Shown: positions 37,314 through 47,397 of the stretch, one piece after another
Layout: each line of letters starts with the position of its first letter
How positions within the stretch are numbered: position 1 is the first letter of the stretch
Assembly: GCA_021292105.1 (NCBI GenBank)
Contig: CM037872.1
Location: 14,038,791-14,102,790 of the forward strand
From: Anadara kagoshimensis
Taxonomy: Eukaryota > Mollusca > Bivalvia > Arcoida > Arcidae
Length of the DNA stretch: 64,000 bases
Direction of reading: 5' to 3'
The notes under the pieces: generated by a model
Seen by the model: the letters and a program-made list of their open reading frames with translations, nothing else
Told to the model about the DNA's origin: nothing
Database searches by the model: none
Translations under genes and position numbers: made by a program

Positions 37314-39170
37314 TCGGTTAGTTTGCATGAGATTTATCTGCTTTTCGCGACGGGATTTGTTTAAATCTCAGGGATTGACCATATTCCGTGTCAGTTCTGT
37401 ATTCATGATATACTTTGTACTATTGCGACCTTTAGATTGATAATAGTACACTTGTCCACAATATTGATGTCGCAGAGTGCTTTCACGGAAACTAGGTTCA
37501 CTGTCGTGGTACGCAAATTCTTGGCAGCTTGGAAACTGGGGAAGACATTATTAGATATTGTTCTTAGATGCAGTTTGCTCTTTTGTATTTACTAGAATCA
37601 CAGTGGACAGAGTACCGACAACATTCTCTACTTCTGATAGAAATGTGCGACATAAATTGTCTTTAATCCATCTCTCAGTTTTAATATAGCATCACCCCAT
37701 GATCAAAGGCTGATGTCATAACCACTTGGCAACTGTAGACCAGGAACAGAAGATGACTATTATATAAAATAGGCACCGACTGCACCAAGTTGAACCCTGA
37801 ACCACAGACACCTTGTATTTAAAGGCTGGTACCTTAACCTCTAGGCAACCGTAGCCCAGGGGAGTTAAACCCTGAACCACAGATGCCACTAGGCAAAAGC
37901 AGTCCAGGGGCAGATGATGGCTATTGTAAGCAATAGAACACCAACTGTACAATGCAAGACAGAAATCAGAAAAGTAAAAAGTCAGAAATAGTATAAGAAT
38001 TGAGAGAGCGCCCCCGAAAGGGCGAGTGGTCAAAATATCCATCACGGATATAATGAACCACCTTCCCGTTTGATATCGGAGACTACTCCGACGTCTTGAA
38101 CTGTTCGATAACAGCACGGGAAACTGAACTGATCAACACTGCGTAATATTGTTTTATAAAGGTCTCTGAAATCACTTCATTCTGGTGTCGTTTAGTAATT
38201 CTTTTAATACCAACTTTGTAGATGCATTTAATACTTCATGTTTAATTCTGATAAAAAGATAAATATTAGTTTTATTTTTGTGTATATTAATTTTTTTCAC
38301 TGTTTATTTTGACTTATTACAATATAGGTAAAATACAAATAAAATTTAAATATTCTTTGTTATGGCAATCCACGTAACTCTTAACTACCGTAAAATATAT
38401 TAATGGTTGGTGAACACAGTTCCAGAGTGAATTCATGTACTATTTATTTATGTTACATGTGAAATCATCTTAACCCAGAGATAGACGGTAAATTAAAGTT
38501 AAACTCGAATGTGAAAAAACCCACTAACACGCCGTTATATACACCGCTGACACATAGACCACGCATTGTGGTACTGCACACACGGAGGCGGGACAGTTTA
38601 CAAAACGGACACACCCTTTTTTAAGTCAAAATTTATCTTCGAGCTTGAACAAAAAATGGGATTGAAATCAACTCCAAAAAACAGTACGGACGTTATCGAA
38701 AACATCCCCCTTTAAGACATGCTCTGTGATTAGCCAATCTAACAAGCCATTTATCGAATCCTAGACAGGATTACAAGACCAGAAACTTGTTACGGACGTC
38801 TTCGAAAAGGGGTACCCAACCAAAGGACCAAGAAAGGACGTCTCTGATTGGTCAACCAATTGGGCAATTTCAATCCACCATAGCCGTCAAACATAGATCG
38901 AGCTTTTGATAAATTTTTATTTTTACCAAAACTATTTTTATTACTATACTGCTTGTTTATAATATTTAAGATTAATTTTTTTATAAACATTTTATTTTTT
39001 ATTCTCTTAGAAAAGTTTTAAAGTTTATGCTATTTTTTGCAATTTTTTTTCATATTTTTCATAGTATTTTTTGATTTTTTATACAAATTACAGATGTTAC
39101 CATGGCAATCTACTTAAGGGGAAGGCAGTCAACACTATCTTATTTTTACCCGTCAGGTCTTATACGATTT
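37050..39170. repeat. composite repeat copy 3, right half of the duplication
   Basis: Same module order as 33,360-35,480, offset by about 3,690-3,710 bp, with a shorter (CT)n at 37,282-37,307. It ends in the second NADAR-like fragment. Confidence 0.85.
39102..39170 (+). pseudogene. second NADAR/YbiA-like fragment
   Basis: Reads MAIYLRGRQSTLSYFYPSG, the diverged twin of 35,411. SPLSNFYP has become STLSYFYP, so it is decaying. The following sequence (39,290-39,450) instead matches the region next to the RT relic (28,250-28,400). Confidence 0.45.
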
Positions 39171-39478
39171 ACCTACGTTTCATGTGAAATCAGCTATAAA
39201 CCCAGAGATAGACAATCTACCACTAACTCGCCGTTATCTACACCGCTGACACACAAACCACGCAATGTGATACTGCACACAGAGACGGGACAATTTACAA
39301 AAAGGACACACACCCACACCTCAAACCCCACGCAGACACATCCCCGCACATAAACTATAGAAACGTAAATCTTAATTTGAAATTTTAAAAAAATGAAGTT
39401 ATATACACAGACATGACCAACTAATAAAACAAAAGGTTTCTTCTGTGTATTATGCAACAGATTTTTTGTAACTAAAAA

Positions 39479-39815
39479 TCACCGCGGTATCTCAGTTGGC
39501 AAAGTGCTCGCTCCATAACTGGTAGGTAGGTCGTGGGTTCGAACCCCGGCCAGGTCTAACCCAAGATTTGAAAGTGGGTAGTGACTGTTCTTTCGCCAAG
39601 CACTCGGCATTACGAAATGAAAGTCACGGTTCTTTCAGATGGGAACTTAAAATAAACGAGGTCCCGTGTCACGGTGGGATTGGCACGATAAAGAACCCTG
39701 GTGTGTAATGCCATCAGCAAAAAAATTCTGCACTTTCGCCTATTGCTGGTGCCGTCTCGATATAAGTGAAATATTCTTGACTTGGACGTTAAACACCATT
39801 ACTCAACTCAACTCT
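39479..39815 (+). mobile_element. SINE S1, full length
   Basis: Best copy: head CCGCGGTATCTCAGTTGGCA, B box GGGTTCGAACCCC, body CTTTCGCCAAGCACTCGGCA, tail CACCATTACTCAACTCAACT. About 335 bp. Confidence 0.88.
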
Positions 39816-41200
39816 TGTAACTAAAAGAGGTATGGTAGGTTTGATGGGATTTTATCCTAAAAGGACCGTTTTGGTTTTTGAAAAGTAAAAGTTTAAATTT
39901 TATTTCTCTTAGATTAAAAAGCATCAATATTTTGTGTGAATTTTCAGATTTGGCTCCTACAAAGGTCTATTTTACTGGCTTTTTTCTTAGTAAGTCCATC
40001 TTTGTGCTCTGTTATCCTAAAATATTAAAAATGAGGGGGGTGTCCCGTCTTGGATTATGTCAAACATACTGTTTGTCTTTTTTAAGTTTCTTCTTATTTA
40101 ATTAATGCCATGACAAGTACATCTTATCCAGTTACTTCCATTTTGATAATTATTTTCAAAGTGTTCTTCTCGGAAGACCAACTTTAACGTTATTGTTTAT
40201 AAAAATATTTAAAAAACGCAAAATTTACGAGATTTGTAAAAAAATTGCTCCTCTTAGCAGAAAATGGTCAATTTAAAAAAAAAAAAAAAAAAAATTAAAA
40301 CTGGCTACAGTACATATAACTGAAGCTATATTTCAACATCGCTGAAAATAACTGCTATGGTTAGCTCAGTTCGTAGCTAGGACGCTTTGTAACCTGTACG
40401 CAATGGATTCAAATTCCAACAGGATATTTTTTTAAATTTTTATCTTTATAAAATAATATTTTTTTTTACAAATTAGAATGCGTTTTAAAAAGATTATTTT
40501 CTTCTTACTTACAAACTTCTTACTAGCAGAGCAGGCCAGGTAATATATTTTATACAATTAATCTACTCATATCACCCGTGACTTCTTTGTGAATCGAGAT
40601 GCTAGTCATTGCTCTACAAATGTAATTAAATTTTTATTGTATTAAGTTGAAAAATTAAGATTATGGATGTTAAGGTTTGTTTAATATCCTCGGCTCTTCA
40701 AGGAAAAACAAGTTTACAAAAACGAAGCGTTTGTTGTTCATAGACTTGGTCTTTATTTTAGAGATGTTTAAAAATACACCGTTACATTGTTACGTCATTC
40801 ATCTGTTCAAGCAGGGGGCAATGTAAAAAGCGCCTATCAAACCCGCCATACCTCTTTGCATGTCCCCGTATCAAACATGCAAAGCATCTGTGAAAATCGC
40901 CCCTTATAGGTTACCAGTTACCACCTCGATTTAAGTCAAAAACTCTTGACTTTGAAATAATGTATTACTCCATTACAATATTTTTACGACTTGGTCATAC
41001 AGATTAATTACGTATCAAGCCCAGTTACTATAATATAGTATATTATAAACCATATTTAAAACGAAAATTCGAATTGTCAAACATTTATAACTTTTCATTT
41101 TTTAATGGGTGTTACAATATTTATTGATGAAAAATAGTCATTTCTCCACTGATTTGTACCAACTTTTGGATTTCTGAAGTTCACGCACGTGCGTATTAGC
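39816..41200. other. intergenic with tRNA-like and SINE scraps
   Basis: 40,355-40,425 has TGGTTAGCTCAGTTCGTAGC and GGATTCAAATTCC, a tRNA-like relic whose stem ends do not pair. 40,915-40,960 is an S1 tail. No gene. Confidence 0.5.
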
Positions 41201-42070
41201 GCATACATGTAGGTAGTTACGCTCTCAATCTATTTATTACATCATACATGTATGTATATCCACGGACCTTTTTCGCAGTTTAAATTGCCTGGTACGGTCG
41301 GGACCGTGCCAAGGCTATAACTGCAAATAGCCTTGGCCATACCATACCAGGTCTAAATTCACAAAATTTTCAAATGTTTACAGTGACATTTTAGTACAGT
41401 TGTCATGTGCTGTTTTTGAATGCATTATTTTAATAGAAATTTAAAAGGCGTTGCCATGTGCTGTTTTTGAATGCATTATATTAATAGAAATTCAAAAACA
41501 GCACATGACACATTTTATACTGAACAATAACATACGCTATTGAACCAAGGTTTAATCCCTGACACAAATTGTATCGCTGCCTTGCAGTAGCGGATAACAC
41601 AAAGTAAAAAAGCTATGATAGTTAGCAATCTAACCAAACTAACATGGCGAAGCAACTTCAACATCCGTACTTTTATTTCTCTGGAAGAAATGTCTGTCAC
41701 AAACTATCTACAAGCTAGAACCAAAATTAGGATAGGACACTCATAAAAACGGTATGGACGTTACCAAAACATTCCAATATTTCTTAATTTTACTATGTAT
41801 GGACAAATTATAGGTCAGCAATTATGTTCGAGCTTGAACAAAAAATGGGATTGAAATCAATTCTAAAAAACAGTACGGACGTTATCGAAAACATCCCACT
41901 TTATTACACGATCTCTAATTGGTCAATCTTACACATGCCAAACATCAAATCCTAGTTGGGATAACGAAACAGAAACTTGTTACGGACGTCATCGAAAAGG
42001 GGTTCATAACCAAAGGACCCAGAAATGACGTCACGGATTGGTCAATCAAAGATACTATCTGTCATTCATA
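41201..42070. repeat. palindromic elements and module E
   Basis: 41,288-41,352 folds back on CCTGGTACGG...CCATACCAGG with TGCCAAGGCTAT/ATAGCCTTGG inside. 41,420-41,515 has CATGTGCTGTTTTTGAAT twice in direct order and once inverted. 41,820-42,050 is module E. Confidence 0.6.
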
Positions 42071-42073
42071 GAT

Positions 42074-42300
42074 CACCACTGCGGTAGCTCAGTTGGTAGA
42101 GTGCTCGCTCCGTAAGTGGGAGATCGACAGCCTCATCGCCAGCGTACTCAAGACACCAGACAAGCAGCCTTCACGACAACAACCTGTGGCCTCACCAGAT
42201 CCACCCACGCAGCAACCTCAACCCGCCAGACATCAAAAGAAGAAGCCTCGAAAAGGCAACAAGCACCAGTTTACACATTGGGAATAAATCCTACATGTAG
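42074..42300 (+). pseudogene. SINE S1 head fused to a Pro/Gln/Lys-rich ORF end
   Basis: 42,074-42,122 is an S1 head (CTGCGGTAGCTCAGTTGGTA). It runs straight into an open frame with EIDSLIASVLKTPDKQ and KKKPRKGNKHQFTHWE, then a stop and CCTACATGTAG. The 3' part matches the end of the 35.4-kb element, so this may be the C-terminal remnant of the same mobile ORF. Confidence 0.4.
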
Positions 42301-42478
42301 GTGTTAAACTAATCCAACGAACGTGAACGTGGTCGGGGCCGTCCAGGACTATGACTGCGAATAGCTGACCATAGCAGGTCAAAATTACCAAAAAAAATCA
42401 TACAAATTCCCCTCATTGGCCAAAAATGACTAGCACATTTAATATAATTATATGATATGAAACCAAAAACACTTTCAC

Positions 42479-42690
42479 GCAAACACAGCCGGGCACGCAC
42501 ACAGGCACACACACACACAGAGGCACACGCACACACACACACAGGCACACACACACAGAGGCACACGCACACACACACACACACACACAGAGGCACACGC
42601 ACACACACACACAGGCACACACACACACAGAGGCACACGCACACACACACACACAGGCACACACACACGCACAGGCACACGCACACACAA
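42479..42690. repeat. AC-rich minisatellite
   Basis: Interrupted (AC)n with regular GAGGCACACGC and CAGGCAC inserts. Long open frames on both strands here are repeat artefacts. Confidence 0.95.
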
Positions 42691-42704
42691 ACAGATTAAG
42701 TATG

Positions 42705-43175
42705 ACATATTAATAGTGACAATAATTTTACATGCAAAAGCTCAAAGATTTAAACATCTTATGACAGTTGGTTGCGGTGCATACGAATAATGTAACCGTG
42801 TCAATCATTAACAGCCAAATGATGAATTATGGGTAATGATTTATACACGAATGAGTTCAGGGGTTGGTTGTTGAAGCTTGATTAGTTTTATCAACTGACT
42901 AGTTAAAATTTGAATTTTGCATAATTTTAATATGTCGTGAAATTAAACTTGAAAATTCAAAACATGGTTAGAATTTCACCAAACTTGTTATAAAAACATC
43001 AATTTGATGATGTTGTGTTGATTTATATTGATGTTTTTAATTTGTGTTAATCACTGATTAAACTAATCAAGCTTCGAACAACTGGTCTCAGAGATTTACA
43101 ACCTCAAAGGAAAGAGGATGGTTGGTCGGTAGTTTTACATCATATCATCAATTTTGCATCTATGTTCCACTCCTG
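42705..43175. repeat. module A copy split by a 216-bp MITE at 42,867-43,082
   Basis: Module A (GGTTGCGGTGCATACGAATA ... GGTTGGTCGGTAGTTTTACA) is interrupted by an element starting GTTGTTGAAGCTTGATTAGT and ending ACTAATCAAGCTTCGAACAAC in inverted order. Uninterrupted copies of A at 24.15 and 56.05 kb show where the insertion went in. Confidence 0.7.
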
Positions 43176-43211
43176 ATGTACAGTATACTACATAGCTTGC
43201 TCCCTTTGGTA

Positions 43212-43594
43212 CTGAGGGCGCGGTGGCCTAATGGATAAGACGTCAGTCTTCAAATCCAGGGTCTCTCACCGCTGTGAGTTCGAGTCCCGCTCGAACCACA
43301 TGTGGGAAAGTGAATTTTCCTTACCGTTGGCCTTTACTGATTCACCTGGTATCAGTATAATGGACGGGGGGAGTGGTACGCTTGTCTGCGGCGTACTGAC
43401 TCTGTGAGCTAGCACGGTAAAATTGCCCAGAGTGCGCGCTAGTGCAAGGCAGACCATACAACACACTAGCACTTCACATGCATACACAAAATTGTTCATA
43501 GATTAATCTATAGAGATTTATTAAATAGTTCTCGTCGCGAATAGCTGAAAAATTGCTGATGCGACGTTAAGCAACATTCAACCAACCAACCAAT
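43212..43594 (+). mobile_element. SINE S2, full length
   Basis: tRNA-derived head (GTGGCCTAATGGATAAGACG; B box GAGTTCGAGTCCCGC), then a ~280-bp body and a tail ending ACGTTAAGCAACATTCAACC. The 5' and 3' arms of the tRNA-like part do not pair, so it is not a tRNA gene. A reverse copy at 55,113-55,493 is about 95 percent alike by eye. Confidence 0.85.
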
Positions 43595-43984
43595 GCTTTG
43601 GTACTAGTCTACTGATTGATTGTTAGTTAGAAAATTAAATAAATATGCATATGTTTTCTATAAACATTTTGTTGATGGTATCTTTAGTATAGCCTTGTTT
43701 GGAGGTCGTATGGTGCTTGATAAAATAACCAGAATAATAGGTTTCCAAATCTGAACATTTTAGTAGGGTTAACCTAATTTCAAAACTCGAGCAAACCATT
43801 AAGGTTGTTGTCCGACACTTATCAAGAATCGAATATTTTTCTGGACACCGAGTTTTCAATATCCGGGATGGCCCATGGAAGAAGTTTTTTTTAAATCATG
43901 GACAATCTTATCTTAATCCGTTTTGTTCAAAGTTATAGCTACAACACATACGTTTGTGTATTTCATTAACACCTGTTTACTTGA

Positions 43985-44180
43985 GGGGCTTCGGTGACCA
44001 AGTGGATGGATCACAGTATCTCCTACCACCTAGGTTCGAATCCCTCTCAGGACAGTTGATAATTCGCTTGCCAAAGGTAGGTGGGTTTTTCTAGGCATTC
44101 TTGTCCCCCCCCCCCCAACCATTCCTGAACAGATCAACTTGATAAAAGTGATAGAATCTTGTTGGGGAGTAAAACTTCAT
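43985..44180 (+). mobile_element. tRNA-derived SINE of a third type
   Basis: Head GGTGACCAAGTGGATGGATC, B box AGGTTCGAATCCC, then GGTAGGTGGGTTTTTCTAGG, poly-C and GAACAGATCAACTTGATAAA. A related minus-strand piece is at about 52,370-52,525. Confidence 0.55.
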
Positions 44181-44573
44181 CATTCCGCTACTTTTCCGTT
44201 CTCTATGACATCATATTAATATTCCTATTCCGTTTTTGTCTAAGTGTATGTAATAGCTGATGTTCTCGCTAGGTGAGAATGATGCTTTAACGTTGTTTTT
44301 CCACAATTACACACTAGTACTGTTGTATAGTAAGTTAGATGACCAAGAACTTGACAAGCAGTTTAGCTCAATGCTCTTTGTAATCAATCAAACACATTTA
44401 ACCAGAAACTCCCCATCATCAACTGAAACATCGTAAACCAAGCTCATCAGTTGTGTCCAAGCTGGATTTTAATGGGCTAGGTCATTGAAGTTGAAAACGC
44501 ACATGTTGTGGCATTACAAAGTGTACAAAACGTAATAACTTTAAATAAATAAATAAATAAATAAATAATATAA

Positions 44574-44620
<47 letters not shown>

Positions 44621-44646
44621 ATATTTTTATAGTTTATTTGCTGTAT

Positions 44647-44822
44647 TCAGTATTTCATTGTTGGATGCAAGTAGTTTTCGTCATAGGCATAAGCATACGT
44701 TTCCTCTGCAGGTTGGGGTGGTAAGGACCTCTTTTGTGTCACTTTGTTGTTTGGAGTTGGAACGAAGCCTGAATCATATACCCCGGATGAACGACCACGG
44801 ATCGATTTGTTCTTCTTGCCGC
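44647..44822 (-). CDS. Ig receptor exon 10 (C-terminal tail and stop)
   Basis: Acceptor TTTTGTAG. Reads GKKNKSIRGRSSGVYDSGFV, the Pro-rich KRSLPPQPAEE and a Tyr cluster ending MKY, then TGA at 44,647-44,649. RSLPPQP resembles an SH3 ligand core. An AATAAA follows on the minus strand at 44,633-44,638. Confidence 0.85.
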
Positions 44823-47355
44823 CTACAAAATTACAATTTTATACTCTGTAAATGCAACAAAATACAGGTAGATGCATACAGGAACAGTATAATTTCAAAC
44901 AGAAGACATTAAGTGTTAAATCAGCCAGTCAGGAGGTGTTAACACTTCCGGAGCATCCGACCTCACTTCCTTGATGGAAGATCATGTGTCACTTTCATTT
45001 TTTCTTTTCTTTTTGTGATTTAGAAATGGATTGGTATTTTTGTTTTTGATCTTGACCATTAACAATGAACACAAAACAATTTATACATATCATATAAATT
45101 ACCTACTTAAAAATATGTATAGAATATAAAAACAATATAAAAATATTTTAGCGGATACAATTTTTTAGCGAAAATGCTGATTTGGAGACACGAACGTAGA
45201 CAAGTATCTGCGTCCATTAAATCTTGTAAAATCACTAAAATTAGAAAACAATTAATATTAATATATTAATAAAAAACATAGTGCATACTTGATTCTTGCT
45301 ATCCCTAAAAATGCAAATAATAAGTATTCGTGTGTCTACGACGGAGCCGTCTTATCGAACAACATAGCTGATTATTCAACTTAATTAACTTTATAAAACA
45401 AAGGGATGTGTAGCAACTCTTAATGAAGTCCAAATGCCTAACGAAGTCCGAACTTCATTAGGTGTTGGCAATTTCAACGACTCATGAAGTCCAAAACGTG
45501 AGGCTCCAAACTTGTAGTCTTCTTGACATTACAGAATAAAATTATTCTCAATAATAACGGCATCGGTGGAGTGATGGCCAACTCAAATTTTTCTCTCACT
45601 TAAATCGTGACGGTAAGTTTTGGAATTGTTAAAGCAGCTAAGGTGTCTGAGGTTTTGCAAGCAAGTTGATTATCTTTCTTAAACAACTTGTTTGATAAAC
45701 CAGAGGCGGAAAACAAGTTTGACTTTGAAACAAATAGGATATGTTTGCTAGTATATTACCATTAACAGTACCAAACTGGATACTAACCGTCGTCAGATAC
45801 TATATCTAAATATGGCGAGTCTTCAAATATAGCTGAAGCATAAGTACCACTGTGTCTGAAATCAGATAAAATGTGTGTATTACTGGTAATAACATTGTTA
45901 CTAGGAACAAACCAACACAAAAAAGGTCTAACCCCAAAATTTGTAGGACCCTATAAATAGGATATATCAATAGACACGATTTAATCAACACTAAAATGTT
46001 GTTTTGCCTTTGCTGTCTTTAATATTAACGGTCAAATGCTAAACCAATATATCTAGTTGCAACAAATCAAATTTGAAGTATGAACCTGGCTAAAGACATA
46101 ATTATCTCCCTTTTTACAATCAAAATGAAAAATGTTCTGTTTTATCGCAACAAAATAAACACTTAAAAATAAAGACCATTGTACGAATGTTACTGCAGGA
46201 CAACTTGTATTAATATCCAAATAAAATATCGCGAATGCCATTACGCACATTAGTATTTTCCAAACTTAACCATCTCTGGGTTTATATTATTACAATTAAT
46301 TATTGAGCAAGATTATGCAAGATATAAAAATCAAGAAAGAAGGACCATAGTAAAACCTACACCCCCTCAGTCTGGTAAATACATAAAATATGTATACTTA
46401 CCTTCCCTTTCTCTCCTTTATAGATAAACCTGTTTATATAAAAATGCAAACTTTGATTGACTAAAACCAAGAATATTGCATAAATAGGTTTATCAAGTAC
46501 CTCAAAAAGCTTTGAGGTCGTCATGACAATATCTTTTATACGTATGATGTCTCTGTGTCCAAAATTACCCTGGATATAATTCCATGTTTCTTCTCAATTT
46601 GATTCACATGATACGCGTGTAGCTAGCTAGTCAGTAGGTGTATGCTCACTTTTCCGGAGCACCTGGCCTCACTTCCCTGGTACAAATCACTGCTATTATT
46701 TGCCAGTTATCAAACTTAGCTTTTAGGATTGTGATTTTAACATTGACAGGTATGTGGCTGATACAACAATGTGTTATTCATATAACTAGTTACAACCAGA
46801 ATAAAATGTAGACATATTGAAAATGTTTTCATAAAACTTTTACGTGGAATACACATTAGCGGTAGGAAACTTTCGCGGTTTTGGTCTTCTAAACTATTTG
46901 GTGGCAAGAAATGTTCACGGTAGGGAAAGTGAAGCAAGGGAAATAAATTTTCAATGAGAAGATATATTCGCGGTAGAAGAGTCACCATGACAATCGTGAA
47001 TAATTTTTCCTCGCAAATGTTTATTCTTATCTTATCAACAGTCAGAACCATCATCAAAAGCACGAAGAGTCGAAACTATACAACCAATCGATAAACTACC
47101 AACTGTTAGACTTGTCCTTGAAAAAACACACATTAAACAATTATTGCCGTTTAACATTTTGTTAAACAAAATAATCGTCGTTCTCAAATGCTTTGAGGAT
47201 GAGTTGTTCTAGTCTATGATGTCATGGTAATTATGTGAAGATTTATATATAAATTTAAAATGATCACCTTGATAGTTCCTTTCAAATGCCACGGTAGGAT
47301 CTTCTCGTCTCCTGGAATATAAAATGAAATGTTAATATACAAAAACACACACAAT

Positions 47356-47397
<42 letters not shown>

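Larger units (their letters stand above)
25000..42060. promoter_or_regulatory. module E: five copies of a ~250-bp repeat with CCAAT and CRE-like motifs
   Basis: Copies at about 25,000-25,260 and 29,870-30,130 (one orientation) and 34,915-35,160, 38,625-38,865 and 41,820-42,050 (the other). All share GAGCTTGAACAAAAAATGGG, TACGGACGTTATCGAAAACA, an ATTGGTCAATC-type inverted CCAAT box, and a TGACGTC core that is a full TGACGTCA in the 42-kb copy. Paired CCAAT and CRE-like sites suggest a promoter region of a mobile element. That is inference; the span is the range of copies. Confidence 0.45.

Noticed and set aside
40355-40425. Possible tRNA gene
   Set aside because: A and B boxes are recognisable but the stems do not close.
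42309-42708. Cys/Val-rich and His/Thr-rich open frames on both strands
   Set aside because: Products of the AC-rich minisatellite, not genes.
43212-43300. Possible tRNA gene (GTGGCCTAATGGATAAGACG ... GAGTTCGAGTCCC)
   Set aside because: The acceptor ends do not pair and a 300-bp SINE body follows; a near-identical copy sits at 55.4 kb.
24000-44000. CRISPR-like array
   Set aside because: The repeats are dispersed modules or head-to-tail minisatellites without unique spacers, and the genes are animal-type split genes.
46737-47063. 108-aa minus-strand frame in the Ig receptor tail region
   Set aside because: Lies between exons 7 and 8, low-complexity, no splice or domain support; treated as intron.
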